This document shows positions 26,790 through 35,175 of a DNA stretch of 64,000 nt, in pieces. The DNA is from Microglena sp. YARC (Eukaryota; Chlorophyta; Chlorophyceae; Chlamydomonadales; Chlamydomonadaceae), in the NCBI GenBank assembly GCA_022414725.1, contig CM039463.1, forward strand, positions 36,656,863 through 36,720,862, written 5' to 3'. The translations under genes and the position numbers were made by a program. Positions within the stretch are counted from its first letter, which is position 1, and the number at the start of each line of letters is the position of its first letter. The notes under the pieces are model-generated. The model worked only from the letters and a program-made list of their open reading frames with translations, did not search any database and was not told where the DNA came from.

Positions 26790-27146
26790 TCAAGTTGTAG
26801 CATCCATAGTGGAACCGTTGCACACAAACATAGCTTGCTGCTGCTGTCTGCAAATCCTTAGAATTTGAATGCCGCAGTAAGCGATGACATATGACCGATT
26901 GATCTCGATGATGTAGGTGTTCTCCACGCGCGCAGCCTTAATGGTAGTTACATCTGTTGTATCATGCACACTCAGCTCAGGTGTGAACACTGTGATACCA
27001 TCTGCATTCTCTGTCCAAACGCGTCCCGTGTGGTTTGACAAGCTTTGAAGCTTGATGACTATGTCTGGCGCCATGTCACTCCGGAGCACGTGGACGGTGC
27101 GATTCATATAGCTTATCGACATGGGAACAATGCCTGTAGAAGTCAT
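26790..27146 (-). CDS. hypothetical protein, about 118 aa
   Basis: ATG start giving MTSTGIVPMSISYMNRTVHV. The sequence is strand-rich and hydrophobic at intervals (VIKLQSL, GITVFTPELSVHD, NTYIIEINRSYVIAYCGIQI). A QQQQ run lies near the end. No family is recognised. The stop lies 12 bases from a transposon edge, so the C-terminus may have been changed. Confidence 0.5.
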   Translation of the reverse strand: MTSTGIVPMSISYMNRTVHVLRSDMAPDIVIKLQSLSNHTGRVWTENADGITVFTPELSVHDTTDVTTIKAARVENTYIIEINRSYVIAYCGIQILRICRQQQQAMFVCNGSTMDATT

Positions 27147-27179
27147 GACAACAGGTGTATTACACACACACACAAATAG

Positions 27180-27698
27180 TCGCTTTATATTAATAATGAG
27201 GCCTCCGACAAAAAAGAACGGACGCTTGATGAATGGATCGAGTGGGCCGGCGCGCTCCGCATGAACGCATCGAATTGCAGAAAATTAACAAAATGCTACG
27301 AGAAAGTATCGGATGCGGGTGAAGTCGTTGACAAAACTTCAAAGCCCCGGCATCCTCACACAAACGGCGGAACACTGTGTCGTCCGTACCACATTAAACA
27401 AGTGGCGGAGCCCCTTTTACCTCCCCCCAGCGGAGCTCCCACAAAGGAGTCCGCGAGGAACGAGGAACATCAACCAGCACAGTGTAACATCAACCAGCAG
27501 ACACAATACATCGTAATCTCTGGCTGGCGTGGCTTTACTTCAGCGCAACTTCTGAACCCACCACCGGAAAATTCCGACGCGTCCAGGGCAGTACATCGAA
27601 ATCTCTGGCTGGCGTAGATACGTGATTCTTGGCAGCTTGTATTGTCAATTTAAGATTTTTTACAAAATTGACATTGAAGAGGGACATATGTGTCGATG
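27180..27698. other. stretch with coding remnant and dispersed repeat
   Basis: An open plus-strand run (about 27,197-27,360) reads LDEWIEWAGALRMNASNC and looks coding, but has no proper start. It passes into the dispersed repeats ACAAACGGCGGAACACTGTG and GGCGGAGCCCC. A short duplication (ATCTCTGGCTGGCGT) occurs at 27,513 and 27,601. Confidence 0.4.
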
Positions 27699-27866
27699 TA
27701 ATGGGCGTTCCTGCCTCCCAGCCGATTTTTTTAAATTTCTAATCAGGATTTAGAGCCTCCTGAACGACTCGCTAGCTTGAGACATAAGCACAAAGGAATC
27801 ACAAATCCGCTCCATACCATGTTTAGAAACCAGTCAAAATCGGCCGGGAGTCAGGAACGCCCATTA
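27699..27866. mobile_element. MITE, GGGCGTTCCTGCC family, copy 2
   Basis: 168 bp with TA at both edges and nearly perfect inverted repeats. It sits 12 bases from the left edge of the complete type-1 transposon. The interior (GCTAGCTTGAGACATAAGCA) runs opposite to copies 1 and 3. Confidence 0.92.
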
Positions 27867-27924
27867 TGTGTAAATACTACAGTCGGCGGAACAGTAAAAT
27901 GAAACATATATCAGATGGAAATAA

Positions 27925-28833
27925 ATGTACGACATCGCCGTTAGAAAATTGGCGTTAAGAATGGTCGCTGACTTGGGTGTGTTAAAAACTTCTGTGTTTA
28001 CGAACATCAGTCGTTCTACTCTGTGGAGGTGGAAACGCTTTGGTGTAAATCGAAAACGACGTGAATTTGTAAGCAAACTTTTTGAGACGAACAAAGAGTT
28101 GTTGAAATTGTTTTTATTGTCAACTCAATGCACAACCGCAAGAGGTGTTGTTGCATTTCTCAAAAGTACTCACAATTTACGATTATCAACTAAAACAGTG
28201 TATCGTTTCATAAAACTCATTGGTTTTACAAGAAAAAGGAGCAGACTCCGTGGACAGTGTAAAGGGGTCTTAGTTCCACTTGTCACTGAATTGTGTAGTA
28301 GATACAAGGATACAATCAATGCTGGGAAAATTTTAGTATCAGTTGACGAATGTGGGTTTAGTGAGCGTCTCAAGCCACATTATGGGTATTCCCCTGTAGG
28401 AAAACCTGTTATCGTTAAAACTACTGGTGGGTGGGTACACCATAGTTTGTTGATGGCAGTTTTTTCAGATGGTAGGAAGGAGTTCGTTGTGAAGAAAGGA
28501 TCTGTGAAGAAGACGGACTTCGCTGCATTTATTGACTCATTGAGTTTGTGCAATAATTCAGTAGTAATAATGGACAACGCCAGTATCCATAAGAACTTGG
28601 TCCTCAGAAGCCCCGTAAATATTTGTTACACTCCTCCTTACAGTCCAGAATTCAATGCTATTGAGCTGTGCTTCGCTAAGGTGAAGAAGGACTTTCGTCG
28701 ATTGAACTATATACCAAACGATACAAAGACGCACGTGTCTGATATGATTTCCTTAGCATTCAGCAACCTCACTGATAAAATCATTATGGGTTGTTTTGAC
28801 CACGTATGGAACACGTATGTGATGTTTGTATAA
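27925..28833 (+). CDS. Tc1/mariner-like transposase with short D-E spacing
   Basis: 302 residues from ATG. N-terminal helix-turn-helix (FTNISRSTLWRWKRFG) and a second DNA-binding part are followed by the catalytic core: SVDECGFSE, IMDNASIHKN and PPYSPEFNAIEL. Only 29 residues lie between the second Asp and the Glu, against 34 in the type-2 enzyme, because the loop after the second Asp is shorter. All three acidic residues are present. The C-terminus ends NTYVMFV; a related copy at 57.2 kb ends with ten other residues (TRQIANTKPD). Confidence 0.92.
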   Translation: MYDIAVRKLALRMVADLGVLKTSVFTNISRSTLWRWKRFGVNRKRREFVSKLFETNKELLKLFLLSTQCTTARGVVAFLKSTHNLRLSTKTVYRFIKLIGFTRKRSRLRGQCKGVLVPLVTELCSRYKDTINAGKILVSVDECGFSERLKPHYGYSPVGKPVIVKTTGGWVHHSLLMAVFSDGRKEFVVKKGSVKKTDFAAFIDSLSLCNNSVVIMDNASIHKNLVLRSPVNICYTPPYSPEFNAIELCFAKVKKDFRRLNYIPNDTKTHVSDMISLAFSNLTDKIIMGCFDHVWNTYVMFV

Positions 28834-28862
28834 AAAGTTCTGTGATGTATAAATTATGTAAG

Positions 28863-31211
28863 ATGGCAACGAAACCTCCGACAGTCGCGAAATTGAAGGA
28901 GCTACTAAAATTGGCCGAAGTAGCATACTCATCAAAGGACAAGAAGGACGATATTGTCCGTTTATGCGAAGACAATGGTCTCATTGCCAGACCCCCTCCA
29001 GAATACAAGACGGTGGAAAATATGTGTGTCGTGAAATGCGCCCTGAAGAAGGCAATGAGTCTTGACGATGAAGAATTCGGTAAGTTTAGGGAGCATGTGG
29101 ATCAGCTCGTCAATGTGGTGAGCCGCATGTTGCGGCGTTCCAGTCTGGTGCTGACTTTCCATGTCACGAGGCTCATGGAGGGCGACCTGCCGATTCCTAA
29201 TATGTACGATATGAAGGATACCTACTGGAAGGATTGGCTAAGGATCGGAGTTGACGGTGTCTTTCCAGATGAAGAGAGTAGAATATCATACGAATCCGTG
29301 AAAGACGTAATCGGAAAGGTGCTTGGTAGCGATGACCCTGACTACATCAACTCCTACCCTATCTATTTCGACCAGGTTTTGAACTATGCCGGTCACACAT
29401 TGAGCACTGTCGTGTCGAACAACGCATGGGTTCCTTTGGTACCTCGTCTGACACGCCTCACTAAGGCTACTTTGAATGCACTGGGAGCTCCGAAGACCAT
29501 CCGTGTGTACGACGTGATGAGGGTTATCCAACAAGAAATACAGGAGATGGAATCTTGGCCAGAGTCTGTTCAGGAGTATGTCCGTGATGTTCGAGTCAGG
29601 CTGAAAGTTCCAGATGGAAGTCGACTTTATGATGACTATGGCAACGACATGGACTTCCCGACCATGGTCCGGTTCAATTATTGGATGCAGACACGGTTGG
29701 AGGCTATTGGTGCACGTCGTATCCGGTTGATGCCCATCTTTAATGTCCAACGGGCGCATGTCCGCCTTGACATGAAGACCCTCGTGAACCTATTCAGGCA
29801 CGTGTTCCCCAAAGACCCAAACATCGTCGAGCTTTCAAAGTGGAAAAATGTAAAGGATCCCGACCGCTTCATGTTGCCTCTGAAGCCTGCAGTTAAGAAG
29901 AAAAAATCATGTGGTCCTGGTGAATGGGAGGCATACAAGTTGGCCCAACAGAAGTACGATGCTGACGTTAATGATATCAAGGATACTGACGAGTACAGAC
30001 ATGCAAAGGGTAGGTATGACACGCTCGTGAACGCCCGAAAAACAGTCGCAGGTTCCTTCTTCAAGAAACCACCTGTCAAGACGGGGTGGGTGTTCGATTG
30101 TAGCATCTGTACTGACATAGTCTCATTGAGCATGCAGTACAGCAAGACAGTACAGGTTCGTGTATCCGATCTGAAGAAGACAAGTAAGAGGTCTCGTGAC
30201 GATGAAGGTATGAGCGTCTCAGAACAGTATGACCATAAACTCAAAACGACATTGCCCGATATGGGTATCGTCGTTCTGGGTGTGGATCCTGGTAGGAGCA
30301 ACATCGCTACAGTCACGTATCTGGCAGACGACAAAAGCAAGACATGGAAGCTTACACGCGGATCTTTTTACCACAAGTCTGGTATCAAGAAACAGAAAAA
30401 ACAGCAAGAAAAACGTTTCTCAGACATGATTCCTAGATGGGAGTCTCTTCGTGAAAATGGAGCAGCGTTGAGTACATCCAGGACGGATGATATCTCGGCT
30501 TACTTGAAAAATTACGCTACGTTTTCCGACGAGTGGTGGAGGATGGCACTCCTTCGCAGAGAATCCCGAGACAACTTTCAGAGGTACATTGGCAAGCGCA
30601 AGGCTATGGACTCATTTTGGGCAGGGATCAAGCGCAACATGAAGTTGGATCATCCTGACCTGAGGGTTCGCGTAGCATATGGTTCTGCAATCACGACTCT
30701 GAAGGCTACCGGACCAGGAGAGGTAGCTGTGCCTACGGGATCTATGTTCGCTTCCTGCAAGCGCCTCTTCAAAGAGGAGGTTCATGTGACAGATGAGTTC
30801 AAGACGACTCTCATGTCTTGGGAAACCGGTGCCAAGAAGGAATGTGTTTACAAAATTCCAAGTGTCCAAATAACCACGGAAGGGCAGATTCGTCTAGGTT
30901 ACGAGTTGTTGGGTCACACCCCATTGAAGGAGACTCCAAAGGTCTCTTATCGCGACCAGTTGGCGGTGAGGGTGTACTGCACACGTAAACAAATCCAAGA
31001 AAAACACAGGAGGGGTGGCTTAGCCCCCTCTCTTGTCGACAACAACTCGATCAAGCGGTACCCTGAGGTACGAGGACTGCGATTCTCTCCAGAAACCAGC
31101 ACTTACTCGGACCGGGACCGCTCCTCTGCTCTCACAATTGCAAGGCTGCACTGCATGGAACTGTTGGGTCAAGGGAGACCGCTTCCATTTTGCAGGGATG
31201 CGTGTTGTTGA
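28863..31211 (+). CDS. Fanzor nuclease, family D, with SAP-like N-terminus
   Basis: 782 residues from the ATG giving MATKPPTVAKLKELL; an in-frame ATG at 28,806 would overlap the transposase stop by 28 bases and is also possible. Residues about 6-40 fit a SAP DNA-binding motif (KLKELLKLAEVAY, DDIVRLCEDNGL). RuvC-I LGVDPGRSNIATV (near 475), TDEFKTT (near 643) and RuvC-III SDRDRSSALTI (near 749) supply Asp, Glu and Asp. The zinc-finger Cys pairs are absent. It is intact and lies inside a complete transposon, so it is a good candidate for an active RNA-guided nuclease. Confidence 0.88.
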   Translation: MATKPPTVAKLKELLKLAEVAYSSKDKKDDIVRLCEDNGLIARPPPEYKTVENMCVVKCALKKAMSLDDEEFGKFREHVDQLVNVVSRMLRRSSLVLTFHVTRLMEGDLPIPNMYDMKDTYWKDWLRIGVDGVFPDEESRISYESVKDVIGKVLGSDDPDYINSYPIYFDQVLNYAGHTLSTVVSNNAWVPLVPRLTRLTKATLNALGAPKTIRVYDVMRVIQQEIQEMESWPESVQEYVRDVRVRLKVPDGSRLYDDYGNDMDFPTMVRFNYWMQTRLEAIGARRIRLMPIFNVQRAHVRLDMKTLVNLFRHVFPKDPNIVELSKWKNVKDPDRFMLPLKPAVKKKKSCGPGEWEAYKLAQQKYDADVNDIKDTDEYRHAKGRYDTLVNARKTVAGSFFKKPPVKTGWVFDCSICTDIVSLSMQYSKTVQVRVSDLKKTSKRSRDDEGMSVSEQYDHKLKTTLPDMGIVVLGVDPGRSNIATVTYLADDKSKTWKLTRGSFYHKSGIKKQKKQQEKRFSDMIPRWESLRENGAALSTSRTDDISAYLKNYATFSDEWWRMALLRRESRDNFQRYIGKRKAMDSFWAGIKRNMKLDHPDLRVRVAYGSAITTLKATGPGEVAVPTGSMFASCKRLFKEEVHVTDEFKTTLMSWETGAKKECVYKIPSVQITTEGQIRLGYELLGHTPLKETPKVSYRDQLAVRVYCTRKQIQEKHRRGGLAPSLVDNNSIKRYPEVRGLRFSPETSTYSDRDRSSALTIARLHCMELLGQGRPLPFCRDACC

Positions 31212-31333
31212 TGGGCTACAAAAAAACATGATGGTGTTCCACTGCCCCGTGGGTTGCTACACCATAAGGTTACACCATAAGGTGTACCGTACACTCCAGA
31301 AAGCGGTTTCATTTTAGTATTCCGTCGAGTGTA
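31212..31333 (+). other. 3' end of type-1 element, candidate guide-RNA scaffold
   Basis: 122 bases between the Fanzor stop and the outer TA. They contain GTTCCACTGCCCCGTGGGTT and short hairpins (CACCATAAGGTG; GTGTACCGTACAC). The same block is kept at 26.65-26.78, 34.05-34.13 (inverted), 40.97-41.06, 56.19-56.28 and, in part, 62.81-62.88 and 8.48-8.55 kb. By analogy with TnpB it could be the scaffold of a guide RNA, with the guide read from the flank. Inference only. Confidence 0.45.
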
Positions 31334-31542
31334 GGAACAGTTTGTTCTCAAATAAAGTGGGACAAAAATGTAACTACAAGAGCAATGTGGAATTTTGCGA
31401 AAATATAACACTCCAAGAAAATTGTTCATGTCCAGTCCAGTACCAATGTGTCTAACTTTATACAGACCCAATCATTGGGGATATAGGTACTCCAATTTCA
31501 TCATGATCGCGCGCCACACCCCTCATAATCCACAATCACTAG

Positions 31543-32391
31543 CTACATCAGGTGCCTCGCCAGGGCGTGCATCTGCGACTGCAAGTTTTTGGTCGACATA
31601 CACACATTGCAGTTGCAGACGCTCACGACGTGTGCTGCGGCTCTCATAATACCCTCCTCGTCCTGTCTGATCTCGAAAGGTTTATCACGAAAAAGTACAC
31701 TGAATGCCATGTTAGCCATTGTACATGCGTCAAACGAAGTGAGGCCTCTCTCGAATAGCATGTGCATGATGGTAATGTGCCCGTGGGCGAATGCCTTGTC
31801 ATAGTGATCGTCGGCGTAGCCAGTTCTGTCTATCGCATTAACGTCCAGTAGGATCTGCACGACCTCAGCGTACCCAAACTTGCAGGCAATCATGAATGGG
31901 TCGTCGAAGAGGTTCCGACGGAGACGCACGGGTCCTCCAGTGATGAGGAAACTCCTCACAATGTCTGGGCGGTTGCGTCTGATGGCCAGGCCCATGCACT
32001 CAATGACAAGATTGTCATTGATGACATCCTTCCAGTATTCTTGCATGCATCTCAAAGCTTCAATGCTCCCGTCACTGTGTATGGCCGCCCGAGTCTCACT
32101 GAGCATGCAAGAGCGTGCTACTTTGAGAGAGACATCAGAGTTATCTTGGACTAAAGCGAGTATGCACTTCATGTTTCCCATTGATTGCATGGCACGAACT
32201 GCATTCCGCATGGAGCGGAATCTAGTCACCAACAGATGTCGCATGTACCCAGTGGTCTCCGACGCTGCCTTTTGCATGGAGCGGCTCAACTCCCACGGAA
32301 AAGGCGTTGAGGATCCGCTACGGTCCACAGTCAATGATGCTATGTGTAGCCACACCTCGGTTGGGATCCCATGATATGGGACGGATCCCAT
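31543..32391 (-). CDS. divergent ankyrin-repeat protein, 282 aa
   Basis: Starts at ATG (MGSVPYHGIPTEVWLHIASL); PTEVWLHIASL resembles the first F-box helix. Weak ankyrin-like units follow, e.g. NRPDIVRSFLITGGPVRL, FGYAEVVQILLDVNAIDR and HGHITIMHMLFERGL. The C-terminus has a Cys cluster (VCNCNVCMS). It is intronless in this reading and differs strongly from the two other ankyrin genes here. Probably a substrate adaptor or binding protein; partner unknown. Confidence 0.7.
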   Translation of the reverse strand: MGSVPYHGIPTEVWLHIASLTVDRSGSSTPFPWELSRSMQKAASETTGYMRHLLVTRFRSMRNAVRAMQSMGNMKCILALVQDNSDVSLKVARSCMLSETRAAIHSDGSIEALRCMQEYWKDVINDNLVIECMGLAIRRNRPDIVRSFLITGGPVRLRRNLFDDPFMIACKFGYAEVVQILLDVNAIDRTGYADDHYDKAFAHGHITIMHMLFERGLTSFDACTMANMAFSVLFRDKPFEIRQDEEGIMRAAAHVVSVCNCNVCMSTKNLQSQMHALARHLM

Positions 32392-32399
32392 GATGTTGA

Positions 32400-33102
32400 T
32401 TGTTGTGCCTGAGGGAAAACAAGTGCGTGGAATTAAATGTTGTAGTCATCAAATGAAGAACCAATGAATAGTCAATGATATTGATCGTGTTTACCTTGGA
32501 CGTGAAGAAACAAATGGGGATAAGTAGGGATTTATTGATGTGGTGAATGGGTTTTGTGAATGAAAGAATGGAAGAATAAATAGATCGCGAAACCCGCTCC
32601 GCAACCCCATGGCACACACCGCATGCCCCCATGCCTCATGCAACCCCATGGCAAACACCGCATGCCCCATGCAACCCCATGGCACACACAGCAACCACAT
32701 GGCACACACCGCATGCCCCATGCAACCCCATGGTAAACACAGTAAAAAACTGTGTGTAGTGTAGCAGCAAGGTAAGAAAAACGAAAGAAAACAAGCGACG
32801 ATGACTGGGGAGGAGGGATGGGGGGGTATCTACAGAGGAGTATGGCGACAGGGGAGGAGGTTGAAGAAGGTGCAGCAGGTTGAAGAATTTTACAGAAGCG
32901 TTGGTTGCCATACATGACATTCTGATATTTAGTACATGCAAATTCCTTATTACACGTCAAGCCATGCCAAATGTTACCAACTCCCATGTGACACCCGGAG
33001 CCAAGAAATCTGTGTGGACGATGCAGTTGCATGCCATCATGGTGATGTAGTTCTCGTAGGTGTGTCCTGCTCGAAAACCTAACCAAATATGAACGCAGCA
33101 AT
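32400..33102. other. gap with minisatellite and possible exon
   Basis: 32,606-32,745 repeats CCCCATGGCACACACCGCAT units. 32,740-32,860 (TGTGTGTAGTGTAGCAGCAA) is shared with 46,800-46,990. A minus-strand stretch at 32,990-33,070 preceded by TTTTCGAGCAG reads as TYENYITMMACNCIVHTDF and could be an exon. No complete gene can be built. Confidence 0.45.
32606..32745. repeat. CCCCATGGCACACACCGCATG minisatellite, array 1
   Basis: About four units of roughly 31-40 bases. Larger arrays of the same unit occur at 38,073-38,310 and 46,367-46,740, and a remnant at 34,157-34,220. Confidence 0.9.
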
Positions 33103-33762
33103 TTAAGCCAACTCAGTATTATAGAGCAAGTAGATGATTTCATACATCTCACTGGGAATCACGTGGTGCACATCGTTGAGTGCACCATTCAGATTCTGGG
33201 ACAGTTTGTCCATCCACCTGTGATCATCCTCGGTCATGCGCGCATCGCGCAAGGAGTTGGCCTTGTCGGGATGCAGACTCAGGATCATCATCTTCTGTTC
33301 AGTCCTCGTCCAAACGCCATGAAACCAGGTGTCAAGGGCTTTTTTAGACAACCAGTACGTCCACCAGCTGGTGGACATGGTCGCCTGGGTAGGCCCGCCT
33401 GCGAGGAACGTTTCTAATATCCCGGTCCTCTCCAGTAGCCCGGCTACGTCTTCAAACGTGTGGGACGGCTGATATACGGCCTCGGGCTCGGACTCGTCGT
33501 CAGACTCGGACATGGCCTGGGCTTGGGCATCGGACTCGGACTCGGACTCGGCATCGGACTCGGACATGGCCTGGGCCTCGTCGTCAGACTCGGACTCGGA
33601 CATGGCCTGGGCCTCGTCGTCGGACTCATCTTCAGACGATACCAAGGATACAATGCACGGCTCATGTGCGTTCAAAACGCGGTTGCATATTTGTGTAACA
33701 CAGTTCCGAACAATGTCTTCATCGTCCCTTGATAGGTCGATGATGCACGGTTGTTCTGACAT
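33103..33762 (-). CDS. J-domain-like acidic protein (paralogue of 9.2-kb gene)
   Basis: The start is taken at the ATG giving MSEQPCIIDLSRDDED, as in the paralogue; eight more codons are open upstream. The plan is the same: two hydrophobic-acidic motifs like SUMO-interacting motifs, an acidic repeat (here AMSESDDE-type units), a globular part (FEDVAGLLERTGILETFLAG), then LHPDKANSLRDARM with the HPD of J domains. The C-terminus has a short extra tail. The paralogues are near-identical in the last 130 residues and diverge in the repeat, as expected from slippage. Confidence 0.65.
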   Translation of the reverse strand: MSEQPCIIDLSRDDEDIVRNCVTQICNRVLNAHEPCIVSLVSSEDESDDEAQAMSESESDDEAQAMSESDAESESESDAQAQAMSESDDESEPEAVYQPSHTFEDVAGLLERTGILETFLAGGPTQATMSTSWWTYWLSKKALDTWFHGVWTRTEQKMMILSLHPDKANSLRDARMTEDDHRWMDKLSQNLNGALNDVHHVIPSEMYEIIYLLYNTELA

Positions 33763-34047
33763 GTTGTATGCAGGTCTTGTAATCACTCATCTGCATACAC
33801 AAGCCGATATTCAGCATTTTCATGTCATGTGCCAGCACCAACTAGAACAACCGTCTCAGGATCCATTTTTACTAATCATCACAATTTTTTCGTGTTAATT
33901 GTACGCAGGGGGTGGGGGGCTGGACAAGCAGCAGTTGTGCAAGGCAGGAGGAGCCCCATTGGGATGACGGAAACTCTTAGGCACATCGACCTAATGCATC
34001 AGTGCATGCATGCATGACCATGGCATGTCAAGTATGCTATGTATTCA
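33763..34047. other. gap without recognisable gene
   Basis: No frame with a motif. CATGCATGCATG at 34,003-34,014 is a simple repeat. Confidence 0.5.
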
Positions 34048-34150
34048 TACAGTCGACGGAATACTAAAATGAAACCGCCTCGTGTACGGCACACACCTTA
34101 CGGTGTAGCAACCCACGGGGCAGTGGAACACCAATACGATTTTGAATCAA
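34048..34150 (-). mobile_element. solo right end of type-1 element, inverted
   Basis: TA-CAGTCGACGGAATACTAAA, then the candidate scaffold block in reverse (CCCACGGGGCAGTGGAACAC). The left part of the element is missing; a remnant of the CCCCATG minisatellite follows. Bases 34,250-34,340 downstream are shared with 41,061-41,153. Confidence 0.8.
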
Positions 34151-34381
34151 CAAATTGCAGGTACACACAGCATGCCCCATGCAACCCCGTGGTACACACA
34201 ACATGCCCCATGCAACCTAAATACCTCAAATGCCGGGCTTCGCCCCTACACGAAACGTGAGTGATCCTGTGTTGTAAATCTATCTATCACTCTTCTTCAC
34301 GTGCGTGTGCGTTATCGCATGCTTTCGGTCGAGTCCGACCAACTGTCAAAATCCTAAGGTGTCTATTTTCATCAGATCAAA

Positions 34382-35174
34382 TCACAAACGTAGCGGCAGT
34401 CGCGAAGGGGTGCCGATTGTACAGAACACACACTTGTATTGGCTTCTTTTCCAACAGTCTTCGCATCTTGCAGCTTTGCATTCCTTGCATGAAGACCCCT
34501 TCGTGCGCAGATTTGCGCATTGAGGGCAACACCATTTAGCACCCGCGGCACCCTCATCTTCGTCATCATGCGTCAAGTCCACTTCCAATGCTCTCTGCCC
34601 ACGTTTGGCATGTCGCACAGTCAGAGGCACAACACTACTAGGGCCAGCTATGGAGTCGCGGCAAAGAGGGCACGAATTAAGTCTTGGAAAGCAGTCTCCG
34701 CACACGAGGTGATCGCAGGGAAGGGCGATCGCTGCAACATGATTGTTTAAGCAGCAAGGACACTTCCACAAAGGGCGCTCGATATCAACCACCTCGACCT
34801 CATTCTCAACCACCTCGACCTCATTCTCAACCACCTGGACCTCATTCTCAACCACCTCGACCTCATCCTCAACTACCTCGACCTCATTCTCAACCACATC
34901 GACCGCATCCTCAACTACCTCGACCTCATCCTCTTCATCTGTAGTCACAGGAATAAAATGAAAAACCGTGTCAGATATTAATAAATAGAGAAACACGGGA
35001 AATGTAAAACGACATCGCAGTCGTACATTCTGTGTACCTCACGGCGTAGCACTCACCCCCGTTGTAGCGTCGGTATCCCATTTGGTGTAGGCTATTCAGG
35101 ATGTACATGAGCAGTTGCTGGACCTTGTTGGCGTTTTCGATGCTCTGTGGTGAGAAGCGAGCGACGCTGGACAT
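34382..35174 (-). CDS. RING-finger protein, two exons
   Basis: Exon 1 (35,174-35,057) codes MSSVARFSPQSIENANKVQQ and on to MGYRRYNG; the intron is 35,056-34,939; exon 2 is 34,938-34,382. The last base of exon 1 (G) and first two of exon 2 (AT) make an Asp codon, so the frame continues into DEEDEVEVVEDAVDVV. This acidic repeat of about 45 residues is followed by a C3HC4 RING (CPCCLNN, CDHLVCGDC, CPLCRD) and a C-terminal cysteine cluster (CCPQC, CKEC, CEDC, CVFC). Probably a ubiquitin ligase. The total is 224 residues. The acidic repeat is coded by an 18- to 24-base tandem repeat. Confidence 0.8.
34939..35056 (-). other. spliceosomal intron of the RING gene
   Basis: 118 bases with a strong donor (G/GTGAGT) and an acceptor ending TTATTCCTGTGACTACAG. 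It is phase 1, and joining the exons keeps one open frame. It contains stop codons in the exon 1 frame. It is one of the clearest signs that the window is expressed with spliceosomes. Confidence 0.75.
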
Positions 35175-35175
35175 G

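Larger units (their letters stand above)
27878..31333 (+). mobile_element. complete type-1 Tc1/mariner-like element carrying a Fanzor
   Basis: Left edge TA-CAGTCGGCGGAACAGTAAA and right edge (reverse complement) TA-CACTCGACGGAATACTAAA are imperfect 26-bp inverted repeats, both ending ATGAAAC inside. 3.46 kb hold an intact transposase and an intact Fanzor in the same direction. This is the parent of most mini-elements and solo ends in the window (184, 1660, 8475, 26362, 34048, 41059, 56280, 56844, 60186, 62604). Confidence 0.93.

Noticed and set aside
34743..34961. Thr/Ser repeat frame on plus strand
   Set aside because: Antisense to the acidic repeat of the RING gene.
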